NCBI GenBank assembly: GCA_001465935.1
Contig: LNKV01000049.1
Coordinates: 207,492 to 271,491 of the forward strand
Length of the DNA stretch: 64,000 nt
Direction of reading: 5' to 3'
DNA from: Clarireedia homoeocarpa
Lineage: Eukaryota; Ascomycota; Leotiomycetes; Helotiales; Rutstroemiaceae
Below the pieces are notes generated by a model that did not search any database, had not been told where the DNA came from, and saw only the letters and a list, made by a program, of their open reading frames with translations. The translations under genes and the position numbers were made by a program. Shown here piece after piece: positions 46,140 through 60,850 of this stretch; the stretch's first letter is position 1, and every line of letters starts with the position of its first letter.

Positions 46140-49100
46140 ATGAGCGAAAACTCAAGTCTGGTCATTACTTTGGTGGAGAGGTTGATTACAAGAGTACTAT
46201 CCCAAGCTGTTTTGCCCGAATTCATTGCCACCATGTTGCGCATTTACTTACCTCTTGCTGCTCTATTTAGCTTCCACACAGGACTGGCATACATGCCCAC
46301 GACCTCACCCGCGATGAGATTGTTCTCTTAAGTCGTTCGACCCTCGTCAATGTTAGTAAAGGTGCGATTGCGCTTGTCGCAGAAGCTCTCGTGCAATTAC
46401 TGGAAGATCTTTCGAAGCCGTATAAATCTGTAGCAGCGCATCCACTACACGTTTTGCATTCAGAACTATACGTTCTTGAGCTACTAGCAGAGTGTTGCAC
46501 AACGAATTGGGAAAGCATCAATGCATCTGAAGACAACAATGGAAAGGAGGAGGGCCTGTCAGGCTCCGACAGCTACAGAAATGCCCCACTTTCCGAAGGA
46601 CGAAGAGCTTCCCGAAACAAACTTTTGTCGCGCGACACCCCACCAGAGCAATTGGAGGATGATCTGACCAAGAGAATGATCGATGCAGTAAAGCTATTTT
46701 GGAATCCTGTCCCTGAAGGCTACGTGCTCCCGGCTGCGAACATTCTAGACGACGTATTTCGAGGAGGCGCTTGTGGAGGTCCTGGGTCCTTGAGCTCAGG
46801 CGCGGAGAACGCAAATGAGCCAAATGGTCAGCAAAGTGACATGGATTCGTCTGGCTTGCTACAGAAACATTCTGATTCTACAGAGGCATACATAAGGAGA
46901 ATTGTGGAGTTTGTTTCCTTCTCAAACTGGCCTCGAACTCTCGAGTATCTCCGCAATTCTTTACGGGGTTTGTTAGCCTCCCATCCCTCTACGGGAAACC
47001 AAGCGTCGAACAGCATCGTAGTCGATGATGATAGAAATGCTCTAATTACTATACGTCTGATATCATCTTTCTGGGTTGACAGCCGAAAATTAGGTATTGT
47101 CATTCAGGAATTATGTGGCAGCTTTCTGCATCTTCGTAAGACGTTCCAAACCACCGTGGCAGTAGTCATGCCTCAGTTGATTACGCGGTGGTTGGAGCGC
47201 AATCCAGACGATTTTGTGAAGCTGCACACAATGCACAAAAGATTAGACGGCGGCGCGGAAACACTCTTCGACATGACGAACACGATGATAGATGGTGGAA
47301 GACGGAAATCGTTACTCTTCCCATTTCAGACTTCGTTGTTATTTCTGCTCCCTGAGGTTTTCGAGGTTGCAAGTAATATGAGGGATGTAAAAAGTAACAG
47401 CGGCATCTCGAAGAAGGTAACGTTCTTGGAGATGCTTAGAAAAACTTTGAGAAACAGGAATGAAGCTGCAGTCTATTGTTTGACTTCAATCCTGCGGGTT
47501 GCAAGGCATTTCCCGCCCGATAGTGATGCGGCGATTCTAAGCTATGCTTTGGATGTCCAAGAGGAAGTTCGCGAAGCAGTTTTCAGAAGGTATACTGTGG
47601 GCGCGGAGAATACTACTATAGATAGTGGCTTGATGACAGCAGCGTTTGTTAGTCTTGCGCATCTGAATTTCAATGCATGTGTTGAGGGACTGGCGCCGTT
47701 TTGTCTCGCACAGAACACACCCCAAGAATTTAAGCTTGCTGTCATCAGAGCATGTACACATTTTGCCAAGCAGTCTAATGCTAGTGACTACGAACAACTA
47801 TTTGCTAAGGTTTCTGACTTTATACGTGCATTCTTGAAGGTATGAAAACATCACAGTCGCTTGCAAACGGGTGCTAATTCTGCTAGGGAGTAACATTAAG
47901 ATTTAGAGACTCCTATCCGATTGAGCACGTGACTCTCCATAAGCAATTTAAGTTCGCTGCCTCTGGAGAAATGGTGCACAGTGTGCTGGTGTTTTTAGAT
48001 TCATGTCCGCTGGCACTTTTCGGTGGGCTTTCAATGCAGACAGAATCGGGAGAAACTGCTTTCGAAGATATCTTCGCTGCTTTCATGGTTTTCCTAACAT
48101 CGGACGATGAAAGAATCAGAGCATTGACGAGTGCAGTCTCTCGAGGAACACTTACAGAGGCAACCATCTTTGCTTGGCGCATGGACAATTACTCCGTTTC
48201 GAGTGCCCTTAAATTTAACTTCTGGAATTCCACGTACGTCTACTTCATGAGCTCAGGGTATACTCTAATCTTTGTTAACCCGCTCTGCTAGGTCCGCGGT
48301 TCTAGGTTCAGTTTCAAGCAAACTTATCAATCAGACTGCTGACGAACAGTCCGCCCTTGGTTTCATTCATGATTACTTGAAGGCACGATTAGATCTGCTG
48401 AAAAACATTAAAGTATGTGTGAAGTCTTGGACTTTATCGGTTCCTTGGCATATCTATCATTTTGCTACATTCTCTGACCACCAATGCAATCGGCTTTATT
48501 TTATGCAACCCCACTGACTTGGAACAGGACCTGGCAGAGCTTGAAGAAGACATACCAGAGCGATCAGCTGCATATTCTATGGCTGAAACGGCATTTCTGG
48601 TCACACTTTGCTCACCTGAAATAACAACCTGTCAACAGATTGCATCTTGTATCTCATTTTTTGTTGAGGAAATTCGCCTTGTAGAGTCAGCGCCAGACTT
48701 TGGGAAATTATCCATGCATCCTGCGCGTAATATGGATATCTACCAAGAGTTATCTTCAAAAGACTTCCGTTTCACTGGTCTGGTTGCATTTCAAAAACGG
48801 GTGAGGGGACTTTTGCGTCAAATGCATCATCCTACCGCTGGTCTCATAAATGCTTGGGAGAGCGTCTTCGATAGATGGGTCCGCCTGTCCAAGCAGCTAA
48901 TTGCCCGTGCTTCAGAGGTACTTGATGAAAGATCTCTAGGCGAATGGCGCAATTGCTCAGGGTTCCTTGCATCACTCGGTGGCACCTGTGTGTCGTATCA
49001 GTCCCTTACCTCCTCAGCCGAAGACTCAGGTCTCGCCGGTTTAAGGTGGATCGATAGGCTTGCACCAGAAAATTACGATGACACCCTTCTCATTCGATAC

Positions 49101-52100
49101 ATGCGACAGAGTGTTCAATTACTGGCATGTAGTAACGTGAGGATACGCGAAGCCACAAGGGAGGTCCTCTCTGTCGACCTTGCTAAACCATTACATATGC
49201 CTCTATTTGAGGCTTTACAGGCAGAGCTTGATATCTTATTTGACAGTCCCCGCAGCAATGCCATCCCTATCGATTCTCGAATTATCTTCGCAGAACAAGC
49301 GGCGCCATTGCTAAGAAGTATTGTGGAAAGACTTGGAAGCCCTGCCGAAATGGGTGCAGGAATGTCGGTTGACATCGGAGCTTTGGCCCTGAATTTCGCC
49401 AAGTTTCTTAACAGCTCCGGCGATGGGTTGAATGTTTTAAGAGTCAAAATCAAGATATGCCAGCTATGCGAAACGCTAACTCAGAAGAAAGAGCTTCTGA
49501 ATCTCAGGCACGATGTGCGAATTCGCAATCAGCTCTTAGAGGTTATATTTGGTTGGATTGCTCGACCTGGTTCTCCCAAGGCTGAAAATGTCATACTAAG
49601 CGGAGGCCGTGTTGATGAAGTTCTTCGGCTCCAGCGAGATCTCGATCGTGCTTGTCTAAAAGCTCTAGCAGACTTGACATACCGCCTCCCTCTCCAACCA
49701 GCCGAAGGCCAAACAGATGCGGACACTAGCGATCTCAAATCGCAGATGTTTCATACTTATTTCAATAGGTTTTTATCCCTTCTAAGCTACGAGTCGACAG
49801 AAATTGGTCGAAACGAGGTTCGGTTGACGACAACGGTGAGCGATGATTCGATGAGCAGCCCCGAACTTGCTATCGCTGCCCTCTCGAATTTATTAAGCGC
49901 AAATATCGACGTTGGTCTGAAACATTCACTGGGTATCGGTTATCATGAAGATCTCGAGGTGAGAACTGCGTTCGTCAAGGTTCTCTGCAATATCTTAATT
50001 CAGGGCACGGAATTCAACAATTTATCGGATGCTGCGGTAAATCAAAAGTACGACGAATTGCTTGAGGTTAGCATTGAAGATTCCTTCGAACGATTGAAAA
50101 GGCTTACTGATTTTTGTGATTAGCTGCTGATCAATGATATGACGCTCACAATCGCGCTTTGTGACGCCTGTCCAAGTACAGAAGTTGATGAGATGACCAT
50201 ATCCTTGCTGAACATCTTTGATTCTCGCGGCCTTGGCTTCAACCTACTTGAAGCTCTCATCGAGCATGAGGTTGAGGAGACTGGTAAGTTTATCTTTCGT
50301 CCATGGAAGCTCACTGGAGTTACTAAGTCTATCAAGAAAATGAAGCCGAACTTTTGCGAAGAAATTGTGTGGCTACCAAAATGCTTTCTGTATACGCTAA
50401 ATGGAAAGGTTCGGCGTATCTAAAAGCCACGCTACAAAAAGTTCTGGAACGTCTTGTTCTTACTTCAAAGGATCTCGATCTCGAACTTGATCCTGCCAGA
50501 ACTTCTTCTGCGGAGGAATTATCTAAGAATGCTCTCCAGCTTCGTGTCGTCACGAAAGTCTTCATCGATGATATCTGCAACTCTGCATCACGAATCCCCG
50601 TGTCGTTTCGCAAGATCTGTAGCATTGTGTGTTTCTTCAAATACTGGATTAGTATGAATGTAGCTAACTTTGTTTTAGATATCCTCCTGTGTGATGAGAA
50701 GATTTCCGGAGGCTAAGTTTACGGCTGTAGGAGCTTTCATATTCTTACGATTCTTTTGTCCGGCGATCGTCGCCCCTGATGCTGAAGGATTGATATCGAC
50801 ACCTCCATCAAAAGATATGCGGCGGGGCCTTTTACTTATCGCAAAAGTCGTCCAGAATCTAGCCAACAATGTCCTTTTTGGGGCAAAAGAGCCATATATG
50901 TTCCCGTTAAATGATTTCCTAACACAAAACATATACCGCGTGACGACATTCTTGCGGGAGATATCGGTGCGTTACTTCTGAACTCGTGAGATTCACCACT
51001 AACATGTAGCAAGGCGCCACCTAATATCAAAGAACCACTTGCCGAGTCCGAATCATTCGATTTTGGTTCCTGTGTTGCATTGCATCGGTTTCTTTACGAT
51101 AATTGGGACCATGTCCGACAAAAGCTCGTCTTCCGTGAGAGGCAACTGTCTCTCAGATCACCAATCGATGGTAGCAGAAGTCACACTCCAGTCCTTGATG
51201 CTCTCCGAAAGCTCATATCCAATCTTGGACCGCCACCCATGGATGTTTCTTGGAACAGACCTGCAATTTCTCAAAACACACCTCCTTCATATTCTCGCTT
51301 TCAACATTTCATGCTGAGAAATGCTGGTCGGAGTTCCGAATCTATGATATCCAATAGAGCTGTGTATGATGGCGGTGAAAGCAAGGTGAGTATCTGTATC
51401 TCCTCTTGAGCTCCTCAGCTTATAGTATTAGGATGGTCTATCTATGATTTGCATCATACTGCGTAATATCGATACAGATACAACGGATTTCGACCTTCTG
51501 TTATACGTATACCTAAAGGTCAGTCTAACCGAGCTGTCGAAATTCGTCGCTAATAAAGCAGTAGATTGCCAGCCGAATGTGGCACAAACCGTTTGGAATC
51601 TTGATCGATGCAACTTGCTATAGTGGTCAAAATGAACCCCAGGATGCTCTTTTCCGCCGACTTGACTTACTGACACCGACCGAACTTTCCAAACAGTTGT
51701 CGAGAGTCTATGTTTACAACATGAACAGCGCCTTTAGGTAAGTACTTGCGGAATGCTCTGTTATGTAAGCATATACTGACATCGATCTTATAGAAAATGT
51801 TTCCGCCGTATTCTCCGCTTATCGGCCAAAAGCGAGAACAGTGCTTTCCATCCAAAGAACGTAGACTATCACTTGATAGGTAGTCTTCAAGACTTGCAGA
51901 CTCATTTCCATCTCACCCAACTTCACCTACCGAAAGAAACAATAAGCGTTGTGACCGATACAAGATATGTCTTCCAACCAATCATCAGGTTATCCAAGAC
52001 TAAAGGTAAGGTTGAAGTGACTATCAAGATCGGCAGTCAGTTTGTCCAAGTGACCACAACCAAAAAGCAGGAAGTGGTCCCCGGGCTTCGATTGCATGCC

Positions 52101-54736
52101 ACTGTTAATGATATATTCCGATTGTCGGAGGTCGATGAAGCACCTACCTCAATTCAAACCGAAGATGATTCTGCATTCGGCCTACGCACGGACAATGGCA
52201 AGATTGTGATGTATTTCACAAGCCCACGGAAAATCGATGTTTTACAAGCTATTCGAAGTGCTAAAGCTAAGAACGGCAAAGAACTGAGAACATTAAAATC
52301 CTTCGAAAGACTTGTTAGACCCCAGGATGTTCCAGGCACACTTCTCAACATTGCATTGACGAACATGGCAAGCCCTGATCCTGTTCTTCGGCTCGCCTCG
52401 TACAACCTTTTATGTGCCTTATGTCGGGCCTTCAAATTTGCAGCAGACTCCAAGTTCATGAGTGCTAAAGGTATGAAGCACTTCTTAATGCCGCTGTAAT
52501 CCTTACTGATATTTTTCTAGAATTGTGTGTCCCACTGAATCCATCGCACTTCATCGTTGATATCAGTGAACAATTAGCTCATGCGGAGCCTCAACTAACG
52601 GGAGATTTCCTCAATGAATTTTTCGTTGGGTGGGAGAGCTTCCCATATTCGCAGCGGCCATTAAGCTTGGCGTATATGGCTCCCTGGCTACCAAGCTTAA
52701 GGACACATCTGATACCTAATGAGACCGATAGCGACAAAGGCAGGGACAAAGTCGCGGCAATCTTTAGAAAGCTCATTGATGTGGCTATATCTGACGTTGT
52801 TCTCAGTACCACACTGGAACAGAGCATATGGCCAGCTATATGTCGTGACGAGATATATATGGATATCTTCCTGGAAGAGATACTCAAACCCGCCCTTAGT
52901 TTTGGTATAGACGACGAAAGAACGGAAATCCTTGGATCTATCCTCGCCTCGCTGGGTACGATTACCGTTCGGGGAAAGTTAATTTCAAGGCTTCGCAAAG
53001 CTCTGAATCGCACCTCGCTCCGACCTACTAGACAACTACATGAAAACACTGTCTGGGGCGAAATATGTGTACTCCTGAGACTTTGCCTGTCTGTATCATT
53101 CGACAGTGGGGCACAATCTCAATTGTACCTTCCAGAGGTTTTTCATCTCGTCACGATGCTTGCCAATACTGGGTCAACTGATGTCAGATTAATTGTCCAT
53201 CGACTACTGGTGAATACCATCCATGCTATGTGCACGACTTTTGCTTTGGAAGAAAACAAAGTGCTTAAGTTGAAGTCAATTCTCGCGTCAATTCCCGAGC
53301 CGCGTCATGAAGTGGCATTTACTCTACCATCAAGAGATGGTGCATCTGGACCATCATCGCACGAATTAGGTACATCATCATTACTGGCAACGGAAACCCT
53401 TGCAGTTCTTCTATCGGACATAAGTATCGTTGCGGCCCCATCTGTTGATCTGTCCAACGCCTGGCGCGCTCGTTGGATGAGCTTGGTTGCAAGCACGGCT
53501 TTTCAGAGCAACCCAGCTATCCAACCCCGAGCGTTCACTGTAATGGGTTGCTTGGCCCGTGAAGATGTTGATGATGATCTGCTGTACCAAGTACTTGTCG
53601 CATTAAGAAGTAGCATTGGTCGATATATGGATGACCATGATAGTGAGCTGATGGTTGCTATTATCACTGCGTTGACAAAGATGATGGAAAAACTGCCGTC
53701 TACATCTCGTTATGGTACTCAGCTCTTCTGGCTTGCAATATCTCTTGTCAGATTGGTACCAATTGGTCTTTTTAATTGCGCAGCAATGTTCTTAGATGCA
53801 GTTCTAATAAATATCGGTGCTTCGGGTGAGTTCCAAGATGGTCACATGATCTCAACGCTGCTCCAGGGTCGCTCGCCACTCGAAGAGGCTGCCTCTCAAC
53901 TCGATGAGATATATGGAATTCACTTCACTCCTGAGAACTTCCACTTCGCGGTGGTTGCATGCATAGTTAAGGGTTTGACCGATTCCTTGACGCGATCCAC
54001 TACCATGCATCTGATATCAACATTCCTGGACACAGCTGCCGCAAGTATGCCAGAAGGCATGTCATTCCCCGAAGATATGGCTTGCATGCCATATCTGGGT
54101 ACATTGCTTGGCCGAGCGCTCTATCCAGAAGAAGCAGTACAAAGTCTATGGCTTGCTAGCGTCACAGATGAATCTGCACGTGGGCATGCCAATCTTGAGA
54201 ATGTCATAGCTACTGCAATACAAAATGAACGAGAATTACTTCTCACTTGCGCGATTGGTCTTATCGACTTCCATTATCTTGACGATTCCGTTCAGAATCG
54301 TGGATTCCAGTGGCTCAAGAAGATAGCTCTTGAATCTTCCGGCGTCATAATGCGTCTGTGAGTAGATTCGTCCTCTCCTTTTCTAACACTGGCTAATTTT
54401 AATTCGTACAGCTGGGGCCCAGTAAGCAACATCCTCGATGATGTCCTCATGTCTTGTCAAAATCCGGTAACATTAGAATCTGCGCACGAACTCCTGCGCA
54501 TATTAACCTCGAATCCACAATTTGCCGCGGCTGTTGAAAGCCAGGATATGTTGGATAGAGTCCTCGCAAATATCGGGTTCGGAGGCTTATGGAAGCACTG
54601 CACGTATCAGGGTCATCATGAGGTTGATAGAGAATGTACTGCTCTGACGGATAAGCTTATTGAGGTTAGTTGCCCTGCTCTATTCGCTCACTTTGTTGCT
54701 GAGACTGATTGTTGTTTGTAGCTTATCATTGCATGA
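46140..54736 (+). CDS. Neurofibromin/IRA-type Ras GTPase-activating protein
   Basis: Large negative regulator of Ras (homologous to yeast Ira1/Ira2 and human NF1). Fifteen exons (46140-46193, 46271-47839, 47887-48233, 48292-48412, 48528-50066, 50124-50283, 50337-50626, 50679-50966, 51014-51385, 51432-51518, 51565-51737, 51794-52470, 52521-54357, 54412-54664, 54722-54736) give 2593 aa. The start MSENSSLVITLVERLITR joins LPHRTGIHAHDL. The RasGAP domain (about 1180-1500) has ELLRRNCVATKML, with R1271 or R1272 as the likely arginine finger, and FLRFFCPAIVAP (about 1382-1393). A Sec14/PH-like module (MWHKPFGILIDATCYSG, RVYVYNMNSAFRK) follows, then long HEAT-like helices. Exon 9 uses acceptor GCAAG. 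The last exon codes only LIIA. Membrane-associated signalling role inferred from the family. Confidence 0.95.
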
Positions 54737-55221
54737 AAGGTAGATTGGATTGAAGATTTGGATTGGATCAATGTGAAGAGAGAGATAGTCATGCTCCTTT
54801 GGTGATGCGAAAAATGATGAAAGATGAATTACGATGTTATAAAACAACGGTCAATGCGTTTAGCTTCGAAATAATTGATACCCTGCTTATATAACTATAT
54901 CGTCTTGCGTTTTACGAGTGATACATCCATATCTCTTCCGGGTTCTCAACATCCATGGAGCTAGTTGCAAAGCTTAGTAGCCGTTATATGAATGCAGAAG
55001 GCATGTCTGTCTACTTTTGCTTGCGAAAGCTGATTTTTAAAAGCAATTTGTAGTTGTCCCATGACTATATCCCCCTTTAGCTCAATGCTCTAGAAATATG
55101 CTTTTCATTGGGTGCGCCAAATCGTCTACTCTGTCTAGGATTTGTGTTTGCTATACATAAACCCCACCCCCTATAATCCAATCGTTAAGACAGCTACAGC
55201 AGGGCTAAATCCGCCAGTGCA
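54737..55221. other. Convergent 3' region of the RasGAP and AROM genes
   Basis: About 485 bp, AT-leaning, with no gene or repeat recognised. Confidence 0.5.
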
Positions 55222-58200
55222 TCAGATATTTTCATCCATCACTGCTTCCCTAGCAGATGTGTACAATGGTCTAATTCCTGTCCACTTCTGGAACTGTTGA
55301 CAAGTTAGCTGTGATATCATTGTATCCATCGCGAGTAGCTTTGGAAACATACCTGGTACCAACCCTGTGCGCTCAAAACTTCTAGACCTGGGATTGCAAC
55401 CCAGCCTGCATCCTCCGCCATTCTCATTAATGGTGTCTGAGCAGGCTTATACGCCATTTCTAATAATGTTCTTTGCTTACCCTCCTGCTTTTTCTCGTGT
55501 CTCAAGAGGACAGCCAGGGTCTCACGCATATTACTCTCGATAGGGCGATCGGCGGGAATTGTGCTTATGGCGACAGAAGGAGGAGTGGTAAGCTCCGCAG
55601 CGACCGTAGGAGTAGGTAAGGGCACGATATTGAACGATGGGGGGAATGAGGAGATTAGGGCTTCTAGTTTAGAAGGCGTGCGAGCGACAATGTAGATCGG
55701 TGAGTGAGCTAGAGAATGGAGCGCGTAAATGGCTGCACGGGCAGTACCACCTGCACCGATCACCAGACCGGGAGAAGGTGAGTCTAGAACCGAAGACGTG
55801 TATGATGCGGACATCAAAGAATGCGTCATGCCTAACCAGTCGGTGTTTTCTCCGATGAGGCGAGGAGGGTTATCTGATGTTGGGATAATTGTGTTCACAG
55901 CGCCAATTACCCTTACTGCATCTGTAACGGAATCTAGCAGTGGCAATATGTCTAATTTTAGTGGAATTGTGACAGATGCACCGCCAAAGTTGGGAGCTCG
56001 GATAACCGCTTGCAGCTCAGATACTTGATTGGTTTCTAAGCGGAAATATTCGTGGGGCAGTCCTGTTTGCTTGAAGAGAGTGTTGTGCAGGGCTGGCGAG
56101 CGTGATTGAGAGACAGGTGTACCAAATAGGTAGAATGATTTTGGTTGTATTTGGCCAATTGTAGACAAGGTTGTTCTAATCTCGACAGCTGATAACTGAC
56201 CCGGTGCTGCTTTGAATGGTAAAGCGGGATGAGACACAGGCGTCATGAAGCCGTTCAACACCCGACTCAATTTTCCAATTACCCCCATATTGATGGCGAT
56301 CATGGGAACAGCATGAGCTAGGGCCATAGTCTTTTTGAATTTGGCAAGTGCGAAGTTATCCTCCATGTCTTTGGCAGAACCGACAAGTTTTATAATATCA
56401 CCATATTGAAGAGCTCTATTGTAATGCTGTATCCATCCCCCATTTTTCCAGGACAGAGTTCCCTGTGGATCATGATGTGAGGCTATAATTCTCGAAAACC
56501 CTTTCGCTTCAGTAACTGCTTGGAGAAGTTCGTCGGGGAAAGCAATTTCCAGATCGATGTATTCAATACCCATCTTAACAGCGAGCCTATATAGCCGCAG
56601 TGCTTCCTCGTGTGCATGGTCTGGGAAGCGGCCCCCTTGGCTGATGGTCCGTACAGTGAAGATTACCGGCAAATGAACGAGTGATCTCAGATGTGCAATT
56701 TGCACGCTCAAAAAATCAGTACCTGGAATTCTGTCCGCTGAGGAAGGATCTTCAAGTAGATCAACCCGTACTTCCACGGCATCAGAACCCACCGCCACTG
56801 CGGGCAGAATATCTGCTGCAGCTGATATGTCTGGCATTGTGAGAGAAACGAAAAAAGAGTGCGGCTTGTTTTGGATTTCATCGAAGTGCGCGCTTTTACC
56901 CGAGATTAGATTCAAGAATCTTGAGAATTCTTGCTCCGCGACTGAAAGGGCACCGGCTCCAGTACCTTTGCTGTGATACTGAAAGTTGCTGCACTCATCA
57001 AACCAAGGTTTGCGGCGAAGGTAAACGCCCATCATATCTTCAACGTAGGCTGGTCGCGTCTTGTCTATCCGAAGGTATTTCATGACCTCCTCCGTGTCTC
57101 TATGGACCAACAGAACAATCCCACCAGACTTGTGGAAGTTAATCAACAGTTCCCGCGCCTCTGGAACCTCTACAACCCCCCCACCACAAGCAAAGACGTG
57201 CTTCTCGGACTGGTCAGCAAGGCAGTGCTTCAGAAGATCCAGTTCGGCGGCTCTGAAAGCTTCCCAACCTCTAGATCTGACCATATCAGGTATAGATATG
57301 CCGTGGATTCGTTCAAGCTCCACGTCAAGATCTTTATACGGCCGCCCAAGAATCTTGGCTGCCCAAGCACCAGCCGTTGTTTTACCAGCTCCGCGCATAC
57401 CGATGACAAATATGGACTTGTCAGGTAACGCCGGGACACCACTTTCCTTTTTGCGTAGCAGCTTGACATCCTTGCCAGCGAGTGTGACGTGGAAAGACTG
57501 TGAAAGAATATCCCACCAACCCGGCCAAGTCTTACCAACACATTCACGCTCCTGAATGACAACAGGCTGAGTCGCAGCGACAGAAAGTACACTGAAACTC
57601 ATTGCCACACGATGATCGTCGTAGCAGTAGATGCCCTCAGAGGGGTGCTTTAGCGAATTCATTGGTAGACCATCGATCTCGATTCCATCCTCAAGCTCGC
57701 TGCACGTTACACCAAACTTGGCAAGTTGGTCTTTCATAGCTGCAATGCGGTTGCATTCCTTAACACGTTGGTTTGCAATTCCTCTGATTCGCGTTGTCCC
57801 TTTCGCCACTGCAGCTAATACTGAAGCGGTAAGAAATGCATCTGTCATTGGCTCCATATCAACTTCTTCGATACCTCTGAGTGAGCCGACAGCAGGCCCT
57901 GTCACAGTAGTAGAATAATCTGTCTGAACTACCTTACAACCCATGGGTTTGAGGACTTCGATAGCAAATCGTGCATCTCCTTGGAGGGACTTAGATCCAA
58001 TGTTCGGAATAGTACATGTGGTACCGGAGATAGCAGCCACAGCTAGAGGATAGGTTGCCGAACTAGCATCACTCTCGACTATATACTCTGCTGGATTCCG
58101 ATACACTCCTTGAGGAATGTGGTAGGTGTGCTCCTCAGTCTGAGACCGAACAACATTGATTCCAAAAGTCGCCATCATTGCAGTAGTCATGTCAATGTAT

Positions 58201-60008
58201 GGTTGTGAGATAGGCTTACCTCCAACGAGACGTAATGTCACCGGATTCTTGGCATAAGGAGCACACATCAAAAGAGATGACACATATTGTGACGAGACAG
58301 TGGCAGCAAGCTCGATCTCACCTCCAGCAAAGCCTCCTGAGGCCATTACATTGAGTGGAAGACTGTTTTCTTTCTCCAAATACTCAATCTCAACACCATT
58401 CGCTCTCAAGGAGTCGACCAACGGACCAATTGGCCTGACCTTCATTCGAGCATTCCCCGTCAATACAGTGGACTTCGTTGCTTCTGAAGGTTTACACAAA
58501 GAGACGACAGTAGTGAGGAAACGAGATGCAGTGCCGGCATTTCCAATGTAAAGCTCGGTGGGACTGGCATAGAGATCGCCGCCTTTTCCTTGAACCAAAA
58601 GAACTTCTCCTGCATCCTCCCAAGCGTAAGTCGCACCACCAAGCTTAGCAATAGCTGTAAGCATAAACTCAGTGTCATCAGAGTGAAGTAGATTCTTAAT
58701 TCGGCAAGGACCGGTGCCAAGAGCTGCCAAAACAAGCGCTCTATTGGAGACGCTTTTGGAGCCAGGTGGTGTGACTTCAGTCTTTAGAGCCTCGGGTACG
58801 CCAGGGGTGACCTCGATCGAATCAGATAGGACAATTCTAATGGCTCTGTCTTCCACAACACTGGCCTTAGGTTCATATGTTTTGCCGATAGCAGAGAGTA
58901 GAGTAATTTTCTTTTTCCTGCCATCGTTCTTCTTGTCCACTGCCATTTTCTCCAGAACGACATCAACGGGGCATGGCTTTCCGGCTGAAATTTTTTGAAT
59001 TCTCTTGTCTGCGAGTGAAGTTGGAAGACCATAGCTTGCAATGCACTTCACAAGTCGGGCGACAGCTCCTGGCTTTAGAACGCCCAAGTGCCTAGCAAGT
59101 TCCGCCTCCTTAACCATGCCGATAGCCACAGCTTCTCCATGCAGAACCTGGGGGGTGAGGATTGCCTCAAATGCATGCCCGATTGAATGACCGAAATTGA
59201 GAATGTTCCGCAGACCGCCTTCTCTCTCGTCCGCAGATACGACGTCCGCTTTGGTCTTCGCTGATCCCAATACTATTCTTTTGAGTATATCTCGAATTGG
59301 GGCAAGTCTTGTCGATGAGTCCGAGCTTTTGTCTCGAATGGTGCTCATTATCAACCCCGCATTCTCCTCGAGGGCAGAGAAATCACTTTCGTCCCAAATC
59401 GCCGCTGTCTTCACAACTTCTGCCATCCCATTGACGAATTCGCGAACGGGGAGAGTCTCAAGAAATTGTAGATCAATGTAGATTCGCTTCGGTTGCCAGA
59501 AAGCTCCCACCAGATTCTTGCCCAAGGGTGTATCAATCGCAGTCTTTCCGCCAATGGATGAGTCCACCATAGATAGCAATGTAGTTGGTACCTGTACGAA
59601 CCGCACACCTCGCATGAATGTCGCAGCAACATATCCAATCATATCACCTATTACACCTCCACCCAAAGCAATTATGACAGTATCCCTCGTACATTGCTGT
59701 GATAGCATCCAGTCCTCAATTTCAGCCTTCGTTTCTCGACTCTTCGAGCTCTCACCAGGTGGGATTTCGTATGTGAGCAGCCGTGGAGCCGAGCTAGCTG
59801 TAGTAACCAATGATTCGAAGGATTTCGTAAAGGTCGGGACATAGCGCGGGGAGATGTTCGTATCTGTGATCAGAACGTAGGTAGATGAGGGGATATTGGA
59901 TAGTAAATCTTCTGCAACATAATTGCGCCAAATGCCGAAATCCACGATAATATCTTCCTTGCCCAAAATAGCAATACGGGTAGGGTCGCGAGGGACTGCA
60001 GATCCCAT
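55222..60008 (-). CDS. ARO1: Pentafunctional AROM polypeptide (shikimate pathway)
   Basis: One protein carrying steps two to six of the shikimate pathway, from DAHP to EPSP, in the cytosol. Two exons (60008-55353, 55293-55222) give 1575 aa, normal for the family. Order: 3-dehydroquinate synthase (1 to about 390; GGGVIGDMIGYVAATFMRG, GHSIGHAFEA); EPSP synthase (about 400-850; PPGSKSVSNRALVLAAL, YCYDDHRVAMSF); shikimate kinase (about 865-1050; P-loop GMRGAGKTT); type I 3-dehydroquinase (about 1060-1275; EVRVDLL, ASHHDPQGT, KLVGSAKD); shikimate dehydrogenase (about 1290-1575; GTPVSQSRSPALHN, VIGAGGTARAA). The last intron (59 nt) splits WYQ|FQKWTGIRPLY. Start chosen at ATG 60008 because the family begins just before RIAILGKEDII. 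All five active-site signatures are intact. Confidence 0.98.
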
Positions 60009-60213
60009 CTTGCACCGCAATCAGCTCTGGGTTCTTCACAGTCAATGTAGGAATGTCAAATGTGAGGTGTGCTATCTCATGAGGGAGAGGAAAGGCGAGA
60101 CCAATAGAGATCTTTCCGGTAGGATAGTAAGGAATGTGGACAAGAAAGAAGGGCGAGTAGGAAGTGTAAGGTTACGTGAAGAAGGTGACAAGAACTGCAG
60201 TGAAGTAATAGAA

Positions 60214-60220
60214 TGACTCA
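60214..60220. promoter_or_regulatory. Candidate Gcn4/CpcA response element
   Basis: Exact TGACTCA heptamer about 206 bp upstream of the AROM start. AROM/ARO1 genes are classic targets of general amino acid (cross-pathway) control. Same caution on chance occurrence as for the isoleucyl-tRNA synthetase site. Confidence 0.45.
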
Positions 60221-60850
60221 AAATTCAAAAAAGATGTTCTGATCGGAACTTTTTTTTTCTGGGGTAATTCGGTGGTGGGTGGCTCCTTGCAGTAGATGCC
60301 GAGATCGCAACTCGCAACTAATTAGAACTAACCTTACTTCGTATGTATACTTGTCAGTGAAAAGTGCAACCGGATATATGTATAGCTAGTTAAAATATAT
60401 CCATATAATCGTCACTTTTCAATTTGACCTCAATGGATTCAATTAATAACACCGTTACTATGACTGCCCGTAGTTGTATCTTCCTAATGACAAGGACATT
60501 CTGATGGTTCCTGCTCAGCCACGTTCGAACGCAAGCCACACCTTGCCCCGCCATTTCACTCTACTAAACACTCGTAGATCTGTCCTGTGGCACCTTAACG
60601 AGACCCCGTCCACAACGGCTGATGATAGCAAGCCGCGGAAATTGCGGACTTGGTATGTGCAGCAAGTATAAGCTGACCTTCGTATACTCTGCGTTCTTCC
60701 GATTCTCCGGTATACAAGTTCGAATAGTATTCACTCAAGCCAGACAGCGCGAGCAGCCATGGGATCCGGATTTGCTCATCACCAACCATCAGCCTTGCTA
60801 GTTACGAGCTAGATGGCATAAAGGCGCGTAAATTGGATCACCATTCTCCG

